A stretch of 64,000 bases of DNA from Cynocephalus volans (taxonomy: Eukaryota; Chordata; Mammalia; Dermoptera; Cynocephalidae): assembly GCF_027409185.1 (NCBI RefSeq), contig NC_084464.1:42693095-42757094 (forward strand), in the 5' to 3' direction. Both the position numbers and the translations under genes were made by a program. Below are positions 1-11,699 of this stretch, piece after piece. The notes beneath the pieces are model-generated. The model did not search any database, had not been told where the DNA came from, and saw only the letters and a list, made by a program, of their open reading frames with translations. How positions within the stretch are numbered: the stretch's first letter is position 1; each line of letters begins with the position of its first letter.

Positions 1-1305
1 AGTATTGCTAGAGACAAGAAAGGAAATTTCTAATGATAAAGGTCTGCACCATGAGATGATATGAATAATAAATATACAAGTGCCTAATAAAAGACGACCA
101 AAATAGATGAAGCATAAACTGGTAGAACTCAAAAAAAAAACAAAACACAAATTAGCATTTATATTTGAAGATCAATGCTGTTCCCCCTGTAATTGACAGC
201 AGAAGTAAATAGTAAAGATAGAGAAGACTTAAACCATACAATTAACCAACTTGACCTAATTGACATTTACAGAATACACTACCCAACAAGAGTAGGATAG
301 GAGTGCACATGGAACATTTACCAAAAGGGACCATATACTAGGCCCTAAAACAAGTCTCAATAAATTTAAAGGTATTAAAATCATAGAGTATATTCTCTGA
401 CCACAATGGCACTAAATTAGAAATCCATAACATTAAGATATTTGGAAAATCCCCAAATATTTGGAAATTAATCAACACACTTTTAAATAATTCATGGGTT
501 AAAGAAGGAACTTTAAAGGAAATTAGTATTTTTTTAACTGAATAAAGATGTAATCACAAATCAAAATGTGTGGGATGCACATTGTGGAAAATTAAAGCAT
601 TAGCTAAATAATGAGACAATTATAAACAATTTATGCAAATAGCTTTGATAACTGAGATGAAATGGACACATTCCTTTAAAGACACAAATGAACAAAACTG
701 AATCATGAAGAAATAGGGAATGTGAATAGCTATGTCTCAGTCAAAGAAATTAAAGTCATAATTTTAAAAATCCTCCAAAGAAAACTCTGGTCTTTACTGG
801 TGAATTCTATCAAATATTTAAGTAAGTGTTAATACTAAACCTACTCCAACTCTTGAAAAAAATAGAGAAGGAAATATTTCTCAAATCATTTTATGAAGCT
901 AGTATTACCCTGGTACAAAAACCAGGCAAGTATCAAAAGAAAATTTCAAATGAATCCTTAACAAAATATCAGCCAATTAAATCTAACAATATATAAAAAA
1001 GATAATACTTCATGAGTAAGTTTTATCACAGAATGCAAGTTTGAATTAAGTTATGAAAATCAATCTAATTTACAATATTAATAGGATAAAGAAGAATAAC
1101 CATAGAATCAATTCCATGCAGGAAAAGCATTTTAAAAATTCAATACTTGTGATAAAATCTCTCTGAAAATTAACAACAGCAGGTAACTTTTTCAGTCTGA
1201 TAAAGGGCACCTATGAAAAATCTACAGCTAACATTATACTTTGTGGTGAAAATCTGAATACTTTCTACCTAAGGGCAGAAACAAGGCAAGGATGTTGCAT
1301 TAAAG
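1..1305 (+). mobile_element. Old, decayed L1 (ORF2 portion), interrupted at 1306
   Basis: The sequence is an L1 ORF2-like + strand segment full of stops and indels; it resembles the endonuclease-to-reverse transcriptase part of the intact L1 nearby, for example the stretch around 400-500 and the ACAAGGCAAGGATG stretch near 1281. It resumes at 8159 after the young L1, where the text continues with the AAGGCGAGAAAAAAATAAATG part of ORF2. No coding potential remains. Family assignment is by eye. Confidence 0.75.
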
Positions 1306-1320
1306 ATCTTAGCCAGGTCA
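1306..1320 (+). repeat. Target site duplication, left copy, of the young L1
   Basis: ATCTTAGCCAGGTCA at 1306-1320 is repeated exactly at 8144-8158, directly after the A-rich tail of the L1. A perfect 15-bp duplication marks a single, recent target-primed insertion and fixes the element at 1321-8143. Confidence 0.95.
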
Positions 1321-2846
1321 GAGGTTTTCAAGATGGCGGCGGCTGCGGCGGCTGGCGCGGAGTAGCTGAGGTAGAAAAGGTGGCCACGGGGCCTCAGGCA
1401 GCCAGGAAACTTGTGGACCTTCCTCTTGCCATCTCTTAAGGGAGGACCGCTGCTGCTGGCTGGTCGTGGGGGGTGACCGCCACTTTGCCCCCGGCAGGAG
1501 AGGCTGCCTCATTTACAGGCAACAGCTTTGAAGTGTGGAGCAGGAAAAGAACTGTTTCTTAGCTGCAAAAGCGAGTCTCGAAACAGGGAACGCGGGGCCA
1601 GGGCAGCTGTGGATGCAGACAGGATCCTGGAGGCTGGGGCTGCGCTGAAGGCGACCAGCTGCCCTATTCAGGATTCGAGGTTTCAGGCCGGCATTAAAGA
1701 AGATTCCTGGGAGTGCCCGAGCCGCGCCGCGACTGAACAGCCCGAGGCGGCAGGGGCTGAGAACTGGGAAGGCAACAAACCAGAGACAGAGTGAGCACCC
1801 GACCTGGCACAGCACTGTGAGTGACCCCCTGGTCCAGCTCTGTTCGGGGGGTGGATCCCCACCCAGCTCCCGCCTGCACCGCCAGGCCACTCACCGCCCC
1901 GGTGCTGCCTCCATTTTCCCAGGTGCGGGCAGCCCCGCCCAGCTCGGCCATCACTGAGCCCTCCCACTTGCTTGGCCTGGTGCGGGGCTTTCCGGAGCCT
2001 ACAGACCGGCCTCCCCTCCCACTCACTCCGCGGTTCTCTGGCAGGGCTGGTGGCGTGGGGCATCCCCGGCCAGTGTCGGGAGGGCAAGGAAGTACGGGCG
2101 GGCCAACTGTCACTCCACCACACCCTGGACTCCGGCCTCAGGTAAACTCCCTGTTACTGGGAGGCAGATACCATCTCTGCGGCCACCAGTTTGGAAAAAA
2201 GCCTAATGAATTTCTGGTTGGGAATAGTGTGGTAGGAGAGTTCCCAGGTACACTTGAACCTGCCGGAGACCAGGCTGCAGATGGGCGCTAGACTCGGTTT
2301 ATACTGGGGGGATACAAAGGTGAACAAGACCCGAGAAAGATCTACATAGTGCTACAAAGGCACCCAGAGAGACCGTTCGTCTGTGCCTAGCAGAAACCTG
2401 GTAGACTTCCTGGGCGAGGCGGTGCCGAGCAGGGTCTTGAAGGCCCAGCTGATAGAAGAGGGGTGCAGAAGACACGCCCCAGCCCAGCACAGTGCACACA
2501 GAGTGGGGAGATGTGCGGCCAGGGAGGCGGAGACTCGACAGAAACCACACAGCCGGTGGGGTCGCCACTGCACGATCTAACAGCCTGGGCCAGAGCACAC
2601 AGAACAGGGAGAAGTCCTGCACAGGAAGTGAAAGCTCAACAGAGATCACACACCCTATGGTACGTGATCCACCAGCCCAGCAGAGTCCAAGCTGACCAGA
2701 AAGGTGGCTCCCTGGAGAAGCCCAAGACCCGAGGCAACCACACACACAAGGCACTAGAGGCCAACTGAGCAGTCACGGCGGGAGCCATACCAAATTGGCA
2801 ACCACAGCAACATCCTAGTTAGTCATTAGTCTCAAACCGGTGGACT
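1321..2846 (+). promoter_or_regulatory. L1 5'UTR / internal promoter with YY1-like motif
   Basis: A CpG-rich 1.5-kb leader ahead of ORF1. A YY1-type site lies at 1329-1342. It contains an 88-codon sense ORF at 1528-1794 that is also open and equally long in the second young L1 copy (32224-32490), and long antisense ORFs at about 1683-2123. No coding function is known for these; the two sense ORF copies differ at 9 of 88 residues. A further sense ORF (1821-2291) has a 157-codon counterpart at 32513-32986. Confidence 0.8.
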
Positions 2847-3845
2847 GTGAAACCCCCTGCCACAATGAATAAACATCAAAAAAAAGATACCAGAAATACA
2901 AAAAATCAAGAAAGTACACCACCAAAAGTTAATAAATCTCAAACTCTAGATCCTATAGAACAAGAAGCCCTTGAAATAACTGATAAGGAATTTCGAGTGA
3001 TAATTCTAAGGAAACTGAATGAGATACAAGAAAACTCACCTAGACAACATGATGAAATGAGGAAAAGTATACAGGATCTGAAAGAGGAAATGTACAAGGA
3101 AATCCATGTCCTGAAAAAAAATGTAGCAGAACTTGCTGAACTGAAGAAGTTATTCAACGAAATAAAAAACACAACGGAGAGTTTAACCAGCAGGCTTGTC
3201 GAAGTTGAAGAGAGAACCTCTGAACTTGAAGATGGGCTGTTTGAAATAACACAAGCAGACAAAAAGAAAGAAAAAAGAATCAAGGACATTGAAGAAAATC
3301 TGAGAGAGATATCAGACAATCTTAAGCGATCAAATATCCGAGTCATGGGTATTCCAGAAGGGGAGGTAAATGGAGATTCCATTGAAAACATATTCAACAA
3401 AATAGTGGCAGAAAACTTCCCAGGTATAGGAAAAATCACAGATCATCAGATCCAGGAAGCTCAACGATCTCCAAATGTATTCAACCCAAAAAGACCTTCT
3501 CCAAGACATGTCATAGTCAAATTGGCAAAACTCAGAGACAAAGAGAGAATCTTAAAAGCTACAAGAGAGAAGCATCAAATCACCTATAAGGGAGCCCCAA
3601 TCAGGCTAACATCAGACTTTTCATCACAAACCCTAAAAGCTAGAAAGGAATGGGATGATATTTTCAAAATACTAAAAGACAAAGATTGCCAGCCAAGAAT
3701 ACTCTACCCTGCAAGGCTATCCTTCCGAAATGAGGGGCAAATAGTATATTTCTCAGACAAACAAAAACTACGGGAGTTCACAACCACACGACCACCCTTA
3801 CAAGAAATCCTCAAGGGAGTACTGGGTTTGGTTCCTGAAAAATAA
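2847..3845 (+). CDS. L1 ORF1 protein (RNA-binding chaperone), intact
   Basis: A 332-residue open frame with the L1 ORF1p layout: charged N-terminus, a long coiled coil (about residues 45-155, rich in E/K/L heptads), an RRM domain starting at IRVMGIPEGE (residues 164-173), and a C-terminal domain with YPARLSF (287-293) and a TTRP segment (313-316). ORF1p forms trimers, coats its own L1 RNA and acts as a nucleic-acid chaperone in the cytoplasmic L1 particle. Length is near the usual 330-380 residues. No internal stop or frameshift is seen. The first ATG follows the end of the 5'UTR; other in-frame ATGs are internal. Confidence 0.93.
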   Translation: MKPPATMNKHQKKDTRNTKNQESTPPKVNKSQTLDPIEQEALEITDKEFRVIILRKLNEIQENSPRQHDEMRKSIQDLKEEMYKEIHVLKKNVAELAELKKLFNEIKNTTESLTSRLVEVEERTSELEDGLFEITQADKKKEKRIKDIEENLREISDNLKRSNIRVMGIPEGEVNGDSIENIFNKIVAENFPGIGKITDHQIQEAQRSPNVFNPKRPSPRHVIVKLAKLRDKERILKATREKHQITYKGAPIRLTSDFSSQTLKARKEWDDIFKILKDKDCQPRILYPARLSFRNEGQIVYFSDKQKLREFTTTRPPLQEILKGVLGLVPEK

Positions 3846-4032
3846 CTACCACTGCCATAAAAACCCAAGAAAAATCTAAACCCGCTAGTATAATAAAAAT
3901 GGCATTCATGAAGAGAAAACAAGCTAACAAAAACACTATCTACAACCTAAGGAACCAACAAACACAGAAAACAAACAGTAAATCAGAAAGCAAGGAACAA
4001 AAGACACCTAAGACAACCAAACAACCAATAAA

Positions 4033-7000
4033 ATGCTAGGAATAAATCAACACCTTTCAATAACAACTCTTAATGTAAAAGGCTTAAATTCCCCAATGAA
4101 AAGACACAGACTGGCTGACTGGATCAAAAAGCAGGACCCAACTATATGCTGCCTACAAGAGACCCACCTCACCCATAAAGATTCACACAGACTAAGAGTG
4201 AAAGGATGGAAAAAGATTTACCATGCAAACAGAAAAGAAAAACGAGCTGGAGTAGCTATTCTTATATCTGACAAAATAGACTTTAAACTAAAAACCATAA
4301 AAAGAGACAATGAGGGACACTACTTAATGATAAAAGGTCTGATCCATCAAGAAGACATAACAATCATAAATATGGATGCACCCAATGTTGGAGCAGCCAG
4401 ATTTATAAAACAAACTCTATTAGACCTAAAGAAGGAAATAGACACTAATACCATAATAGCAGGGGACCTGAACACCCCACTGTCAATATTAGACAGATCA
4501 TCTAGGCAAAGAATCAGTAGAGAAACACAAGATCTAAACAACACTCTAGACCAATTGGAATTGGCAGATATCTACAGAACATTCCACCGAACGACCTCAG
4601 AATATTCATTTTTCTCATCAGCACATGGATCATTCTCCAGGATAGATCACATATTAGGTCACAAATCAAGTCTCAATAAATTCAAAAAAATTGGAATTAT
4701 CCCATGTATCTTCTCAGACCACAATGGATTAAAACTAGATATTAATAACAAACAAAACTCTGGAAACTATACAAACACATGGGAATTAAACAGCATTCTA
4801 CTTAATGACATATGGGTCCAAGAAGAAATCAAGCAGGAAATCAAAAAATTTATTGAAACTAATGAAAACAATGATACATCATACCAAAACCTATGGGATA
4901 CTGCAAAAGCAGTATTGAGGGGAAAATTTATTGCATTAAACGCTCACTTCAGAAGAATAGAAAGATGGCAAGTGAACAACCTACCACTTCACCTTAAAGA
5001 ACTAGAAAAACAAGAACAATCCAAACCTAAAGTTAGCAGACGGAAAGAAATCATTAAGATCAGAGCAGAACTGAATGAAATTGATAACCAAAAAACAATT
5101 CAAAAGATCAACGAATCAAAAAGTTGGTTTTTTGAAAAGATAAATAAAATTGACAAACCATTAGCATGGCTAACAAAAAAAAGAAGATAGAAGACTCAAA
5201 TAACAAAAATTAGAAATGAAAAGGTGATATTACAACTGATTCATCTGAAATACAAGGAATCATCCGAGACTACTATAAATAACTATACGCCAACAAATTT
5301 GAAAATCTGGAGGAAATGGATAAATTTCTGGACACACACAAGCTCCCAAAACTGAACCGTGAAGACGTAGAAAGTTTGAACAGACCAATAACAATAAAGG
5401 AGATCGAAGCTGTTATCAGAAGGCTCCCAACAAAGAAAAGCCCAGGACCAGATGGATTCACAGCAGAATTTTACCAAACATTCAAAGAGGAATTGACACC
5501 GATTCTTTACAAACTATTCCAAAAGATTGAAACGGACGCAAATCTCCCAAACTCATTCTATGAAGCAAACATCATCCTGATACCAAAACCAGGTAAAGAT
5601 ATAACCAAAAAAGAAAACTACAGGCCGATATCCTTGATGAATATAGATGCAAAAATCCTCACTAAAATACTAGCAAACAGAATACAGCAACACATACGTA
5701 AAATTATTCATCACGATCAAGTGGGATTCATCCCAGGGATGCAAGGTTGGTTCAACATACGCAAATCAATAAATGTGATACACCATATTAATAAACTCAC
5801 ACACAAGGACCATATGATCATCTCTATAGATGCTGAAAAAGCATTTGATAAAGTTCAGCACTCATTCATGACAAAGACTCTCTATAAGTTAGGTATACAG
5901 GGAAAATATCTCAACATAATTAAAGCCATATATGCCAAACCCACTGCCAATATCATCCTGAATGGGGAAAAGCTGAAAGCTTTTCCTTTAAGAACAGGAA
6001 CTAGACAAGGAGGCCCACTCTCACCACTCCTATTCAACATAGTGTTGGAAGTACTAGCCAGAGCAATCAGAGAAGAGAAGGAAATAAAGGGCATCCAGAT
6101 TGGAAAAGATGAAGTCCAACTGTCCCTGTTTGCAGATGACATGATCCTATATATCGAACAGCCTAAAACCTCTACAAAAAAACTCTTGGAATTGATAAAT
6201 GATTTCAGCACAGTAGCAGGATACAAAATCAACACACAAAAATCAGTAGCAGTTCTTTTCTCCAATAGTGAACATGCAGAACCAGAAATCAAGAAAGCCT
6301 GCCCATTTACAATAGCCACCAAAAAAATAAAATACTTAGGAATTGAGTTAACCAAGGAGGTGAAAAATCTCTATAATGAGAACTACAACCCACTGCTGAG
6401 AGAAATTAGAGAGGATACAAGAAGATGGAAAGATATCCCATGCTCTTGGATTGGAAGAATCAACATAGTGAAAATGTCAATACTACCCAAAGTGATATAC
6501 AAATTCAATGCAATCCCCATCAAAATTCCAAAGACATTTTTCTCAGAAATGGAAAAAACTATCCAGACATTTATATGGAACAATAAAAGACCACGCATAG
6601 CCAAAGCAATGCTGAGCAAAAAAAATAAAGCTGGAGTCATAACACTACCTGACTTTAAGCTATACTACAAAGCTATAATAACCAAAACAGTATGGTACTG
6701 GCATAAAAACAGACACACTGATCAATGGAATAGAATAGAGAATCCAGAAATCAACCCACACACTTACTGCCAGCTGATCTTTGACAAAGGCACCAAACGT
6801 ATTCACTGGCGAAGGGACTGCCTCTTCAGCAAAGGGTGCTGGGATAACTGGATATCCATATGCAGGAGAATGAAACTAGATCCATACCTCTCACCGTATA
6901 CTAAAATCAACTCAAAATGGATTAAGGATTTAAATATACACCCTGAAACAATAAAACTTCTTAAAGAAAACATAGGAGAAACACTTCAGGAAATAGGACT

Positions 7001-7859
7001 GGGCACAGACTTCATGAATACGACCCCAAAAGCACGGGCAACCAAGGGAAAAATAAACAAATGGGATTATATCAAACTAAAAAGCTTCTGCACAGCAAAA
7101 GAAACAATTGAAAGAGTTAAAAGACAACCAACAGAGTGGGAGAAAATATTTGCAAAATATATATCTGACAAAGGATTAATATCCAGAATATATAAGGAAC
7201 TCAAACAACTTTACAAGAAGAAAACAAGCAACCCAATTAAAAAATAGGCAAAAGAGCTAAATAGGCATTTCTCTAAGGAAGATAGCCAAATGGCCAACAG
7301 ACATATGAAAAAATGCTCAACATCACTCAGCATCCGGGAAATGCAAATCAAAACCACATTGAGATACCATCTAACCCCAGTTAGGATGGCTAAAATCCAA
7401 AAGACTATGAACGATAAATGCTGGCGAGGCTGCGGAGAAAAAGGAACTCTCATACATTGTTGGTGGGACTGCAAAATGGTGCAGCCTCTATGGAAAATGG
7501 TATGGAGGTTCCTCAAACAATTGCAGATAGATCTACCATACGACCCAGCTATCCCACTGTTGGGAATATACCCAGAGGAATGGAAATCATCAAGTCGAAG
7601 GTATACCTGTTTCCCAATGTTCATCGCAGCACTCTTTACAATAGCCAAGAGTTGGAACCAGCCCAAATGCCCATCATCAGATGAGTGGATACGGACAATG
7701 TGGTACATCTACACAGTGGAATACTACTCAGCTATAAAAACGAATGAAATACTGCCATTTGCAACAACATGGATGGACCTTGAGAGAATTATATTAAGTG
7801 AAACAAGTCAGGCACAGAAAGAGAAATACCACATGTTCTCACTTATTGGTGGGAGCTAA
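4033..7859 (+). pseudogene. L1 ORF2 (endonuclease / reverse transcriptase), broken by one frameshift and two stops
   Basis: Three open stretches together cover a whole L1 ORF2. Segment 1 (4033-5190) is the APE-like endonuclease: NVKGLN near the start, LQETHL with the catalytic Glu, AGDLNTPL, and RIDHILGH followed by SDHNG with the catalytic Asp/His. The frame is lost near an A run at 5173-5180 and the old frame ends in TAG at 5188-5190; the continuing frame has a TAA at 5280-5282. Segment 2 (5316-7247) is the reverse transcriptase with the FADD active site around 6130-6140. A Trp codon has become TAG at 7245-7247; the sister copy keeps TGG there. Segment 3 (7290-7859) holds the C-terminal Cys-rich knuckle (CWRGCG...HCWWDC). 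The element is therefore inactive in cis. Confidence 0.93.
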
Positions 7860-7877
7860 AAATTAATATATAAATTC

Positions 7878-7912
<35 letters not shown>

Positions 7913-8143
7913 CACACAAAAAAAAAAAAAACCGGGGCGGGGGAAGAAGATATAACAACCACAACTACTTGAAGTTGATACGACAAGCAAACAGAAAAGA
8001 AATTGTTGGGGGGGAGGGGGGAGGGAGAAGGGAGGGAGGTTTTGGTGATGGGGAGCAATAATCAGCTACAATGTATATCGACAAAATAAAATTTAAAAAT
8101 AAATAAATAAATAAATAAATATCCAAAAAAACAAAAAACAAAA
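7860..8143 (+). repeat. L1 3'UTR: CA microsatellite, G-rich tract, polyA signal and A-rich tail
   Basis: After the ORF2 stop come (CA)n at about 7877-7918, a polyguanine-rich tract at 8008-8040 with several runs of three or more G, AATAAAA near 8086, and a tail degenerating into (AAAT)n. The same order appears in the 3' ends at 34322-34520 and, antisense, at 28335-28452 and 35023-35317. Confidence 0.85.
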
Positions 8144-8158
8144 ATCTTAGCCAGGTCA
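8144..8158 (+). repeat. Target site duplication, right copy, of the young L1
   Basis: Exact repeat of 1306-1320. Confidence 0.95.
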
Positions 8159-9073
8159 CTAAGGCGAGAAAAAAATAAATGAAAAGGTTATATCTTATTA
8201 AAGAAAACAAAAACATCTTAATTTGCAAGTGATATTATTGTATACATTGAAATTCCTGAGGCAAAGAAAGTTTCTAGAATTAACAAATGAATTTAGCACA
8301 ATTATAGGATAAAGTCATATACAAAAGCCAATTATGTGACAGAAATGGAAAGTAGGAAAATTAAAACATTTTAATTCTATGTATAAAAGCACCATCCAAG
8401 TAATAAAATACTTGGTATCAACTTAAACAAAGTGTGTAAGATTTGCACACTGAAACCTATAAAGCACCACTGAAAGAAATAAAGAAGACCAAAATAAAAT
8501 GGAGCGAAATACAATGTACAAGGATTGGAATACGCAACCTTGTTAAGGTCCCAAGTCTCCCAAAATTGATCTGTAGATTAAATGCAATTCTAATCAAAAT
8601 CTCTCAGTCTTTTTTTTTTTTAAAGAAATTGACAAGCTGGTTCTACAACTTATATTGAAACCCAAAGGAATTTATTCCTTCATTCATTCATTCATTTCAG
8701 CTGGCCGGTAGGGAGATCCCAGCCCTTGACCAAAGGACTTTAAATGGCCAAAATAATATTTTAAAAGAAGAAGAAATTTGTAGGATTCACACTACCTTAT
8801 TTCAAGGCTCACTATAAAATTCCAGTAATCAAATCTGTGTGATATTGGCATAAGAATAGCCATGATCAGTAGAATAGAGCAAAGAGTACATGAATAGAAC
8901 CACACACACACATGCTTATGAAAAATGCTTCAAGGTAATTAACGGGAAAAGGATAGTGTTTTCAACAAATGGTGTTGGAACAAATTGACAAGGAAAAGAA
9001 GGAACACCATACATACAAGCTAACTTGAACCATAGACCTAAACATAAGAGGTAAAATTGTTAGCCTTCTAAAA
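8159..9073 (+). mobile_element. Old L1, continuation downstream of the nested young L1
   Basis: ORF2-like text resumes at the point where the left half stopped and runs to about 9070 (ends with the L1-like CATAGACCTAAA stretch near 9035). It is frameshifted throughout. A short SINE fragment interrupts it near 8676-8735. Confidence 0.75.
8676..8735 (-). mobile_element. tRNA-Ile-type SINE fragment
   Basis: The minus strand reads as the SINE segment that normally ends GATC..CCTACCGGCCAGC; only about 60 bp remain. Low copy similarity, so an old fragment. Confidence 0.5.
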
Positions 9074-9330
9074 CAGTGCTAGCCAATAGATTATCATCTC
9101 ATCCATAAATGTGAGCCACATATGTATATAATTTTTAATTTTCTAGTAATCACATTAAAAAATAAAAAGTAATGGGTGAAATTAATTTTAACAATACATT
9201 TTATTATTATACATCCAAAATATTACAATTTTAGCATGTAATCAACATAAAAGATTATTGACAAGTTCTTTTTCTCATAGTTATTCTTTCTTGAAATTAT
9301 TGGTTTGAGCCTCCACAGCTTAGACATTCC
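9074..9330 (+). mobile_element. hAT-Charlie-type DNA transposon fragment (MER3-like)
   Basis: Starts with a CAGTGCT terminal inverted repeat end at 9074 and continues GTGAGCCACATATGTA and TTTTCTAGTAATCACATT, which match my memory of the MER3 consensus. Truncated on the right. Name from memory. Confidence 0.65.
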
Positions 9331-9765
9331 TTAATTTTATATCCTGCCATGCAAAGACCTTCCTTCAGATTCAGGAATTCTGAGAGTTACAGAATACATC
9401 AATATAACATACACCCCAAACTCTGAATGCAGCAGAGCGGACAAAGACAGAGTTGGGGGTGAGAGCCCACCTCAGTCTGATTCCTCCTCTCCCAACCTTC
9501 CTCCACACACCAGGCCCTTCACCCTCCCTGCAAGCTCCAGGATTCCATGAATGGGAGTCACAAGTGGTGAGAAGTCCTTCCTGAAGTCTGCCCACCCTGT
9601 TCCTGCTGCAGCCTCAGTGCTTTCCCCAGTAGATTCCACATACATGCAGAGGGCAATCTTAGAACACTGTTCTTTCTAATTAAAACAGGGCTCACTCCCT
9701 CACCTGTTTTAGCATCTAGCTCAAATGTCATCTCTCTGTAAAGCCTACCCTGAGGATGATACTTT

Positions 9766-9778
9766 AAAATTGCCCCAA
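9766..9778 (+). repeat. Target site duplication, left copy, of internally deleted L1
   Basis: AAAATTGCCCCAA is repeated at 11517-11529 directly after an AAAT-rich tail. Confidence 0.9.
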
Positions 9779-11114
9779 GGATTCCAGTCAAGATGGCAGA
9801 ATAGATGGTCCCCAGAGTCACTCTCTCCCACAAATCAACTAATTTACAACCATAAAAAGGCAACAACGGCCAAGCTGGGGCTGCTAAAGTTCAGGAGAAG
9901 AGGAGGACAGACCTACGGAGTACATGAAGGTGGGAAAAGCCACAATGAGTGAAAGAAAAAACATAGGACCATTTTGTGCTGCAGCTGCTTTAAGCCTGGA
10001 GCTGCTGAGCACACAGAGCAGGAGACAGTAAAAGCCGCAGCTGTGCCCTTCAATGAAGTTGCCTGGAGGCAGCGGAGGAGAAGAGGGCCTTGGTGGCCCC
10101 CAGGCCAGAAAGAACCACTAACAGGGTTCCCGTGGACCCACATAGGAGCGAGGAGCCAGAACAACTGAAAAAAAGGAGCCACTCAGAGGCTGGTGAGTCA
10201 TCACAAGGGACCAGCACATGGCCTGTCCCACAGGAAGTGTTTGCAGCATGGGTGGTGGGGGAGACGGGCCCACCGGAGAGAACACTGAGGCATGTCATGG
10301 ACAGCTGATGGGCGGACCCATCAGTGAAGGACCCCTCAGAGAAGACTGGTCAGGAATATAGAATTGGATGGGATACAGTTTGATGAAAAAACTCAAGCCC
10401 AGATGAGTTTCTACACAACCCAGGTGCACCTGGTCTCTGGAGAGCTGGAAGTACCAATAAGATCAACCATTAAACCCTGAGCTGCACAAAAAGCCTTCCC
10501 TAGGGAAACATCAGCAAAGCAGCAATTTAGCTCGACCACACAGCTCAAGTGTTAGTCCCCACAGGAAGTTCCCTATTTTAGAAGTAAGCAAAGGACAAAA
10601 AATTAGTTCTGGCCCAGGCACACTGCCAGTGCCTCGGTGCCTGCCCAGGGACCTGAGGTTGGGGTTGGGGACAGACCCCCCTCCTACAACCAGGCACAGG
10701 GAGCATGCCAAAAAGATCACCTCCATATGGGAGGCCCACTGCAGCCACCACAGTAACCATGGCTGCTGCGAAAGTGGCTATAGACGTCACAACCACCACG
10801 CAGCAGATGGCCTGCCAACCACTGGAGTGCATTGACACAAGGAGAGTCACCAGGAGAGATAAAGAAAAGAAGAGGATGTCTCTCTCCACAAAACCCATTT
10901 CAGAGTGACAGAAGAAGCATCTGCTCTATGATAATATTGGGGGACCTGAACACACCTTTCAGCATTGGACAGATCATCTAGGCAACAAATCAACAGAGTA
11001 ACCATTACTCTTTCAGAAGGAGAGAAGAAATCTAGTGTAATTAGAGAGCGGAGGCGGGAGGAGGAGGGAGCGGGGGATGGGGAGAGATTGGACAAGGGGC
11101 TTAAAGAATAAGTA

Positions 11115-11279
11115 AGGGCCGGCCTGTGGCTCACTCGGGAGAGTGTGGTGCTCATAACACCAAGGCCATGGGTTCGGATCTCATATACGGATGACTGGTT
11201 TGCTCATTGGCTGAGTGTGGTGCTGACAACATCAAGCCAAGGGTTAAGATCCCCTTACCGGTCATCTTTTTTTAAAAAA
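11115..11279 (+). mobile_element. Dimeric tRNA-Ile-type SINE (CYN-like)
   Basis: Two tRNA-like halves: GGGCCGGCCTGTGGCTCACT... and GACTGGTTTGCTCATTGGCTG..., followed by a short A tail. Flanked by AAAGAATAAGTA at 11103-11114 and 11280-11291. Confidence 0.9.
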
Positions 11280-11372
11280 AAAGAATAAGTATGATTTGTA
11301 ACAATGTATATGCTACTAATATTGATTTGATCAATATATGTCAACGTTGAACCCCAAAAATATGTATAATCA

Positions 11373-11470
11373 AAAATTTTTTTTTCAACAGATGACCGGT
11401 AAAGGGATCTTAACCCTTGACTTGGTGTTATCAGCACCACGCTCTCCCAAGTGAGCCATGGGCCGGCTCC
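11373..11470 (-). mobile_element. Monomeric tRNA-Ile-type SINE
   Basis: Minus-strand copy with poly-T at 11377-11385 then GATGACCGGTAAAGGGATC and the head GGCCGGC at the right end. Inserted in the A-rich 3' end of the deleted L1. Confidence 0.85.
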
Positions 11471-11516
11471 ATCAATTATGATTCAATAAAAATTAAATAA
11501 ATAAATAAAATAAAAT

Positions 11517-11529
11517 AAAATTGCCCCAA
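11517..11529 (+). repeat. Target site duplication, right copy, of internally deleted L1
   Basis: Repeat of 9766-9778. Confidence 0.9.
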
Positions 11530-11699
11530 CTCACTTCATCTTCCCTATCTTATTTTTCTCCTAATCACTCTTTACTTTCGGACACCCCCATAATTTCCTG
11601 CAGTTCTTTTGTTAACTGGCCGAGTCTTCCGTCTGCACATAAGCTCCACGAAGGCAGCGATTTCTGCCTGTTTGGTTTGATGTATCCCAAGCGCCTAGG

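Larger units (their letters stand above)
1321..8143 (+). mobile_element. Young full-length L1 retrotransposon
   Basis: A complete L1 of about 6.8 kb: CpG-rich 5'UTR (1321-2846), ORF1 (2847-3845), a 187-bp inter-ORF spacer, ORF2 (4033-7859, broken), and a 3'UTR with a CA microsatellite, a G-rich tract and an A-rich tail. The 5' end carries CAAGATGGCGGCGG (1329-1342), the YY1-type motif found at L1 5' ends. It is flanked by a perfect 15-bp target duplication and sits inside an older L1. With one frameshift and two stop codons in ORF2 it is not autonomous now, but these are few lesions, so the insertion is young. Confidence 0.95.
9779..11516 (+). mobile_element. Internally deleted L1: 5'UTR joined to short ORF2 and 3'UTR pieces
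   Basis: The left end has an L1 5' start (AGTCAAGATGGCAGAATAG near 9785). The first roughly 840 bp match the reverse complement of 25.8-25.0 kb. At about 10940-11010 a 70-100 bp endonuclease-region piece appears (GGGGGACCTGAACAC and GACAGATCATCTAGGCAA, compare 4462 and 4493). Then comes a purine-rich 3'UTR and an AAAT tail. ORF1 and nearly all of ORF2 are missing. A 13-bp target duplication encloses the whole unit, and two SINEs later landed in it, so about 1.5 kb is L1-derived. Confidence 0.85.

Noticed and set aside
1683..2123. Long antisense ORFs over the L1 5'UTR as host genes
   Set aside because: They lie wholly in a CpG-rich L1 leader, have no recognisable domain and are broken differently in the second copy.
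7870..7920. CRISPR-like or satellite array
   Set aside because: Simple (CA)n microsatellite of the L1 3'UTR; mammalian context.
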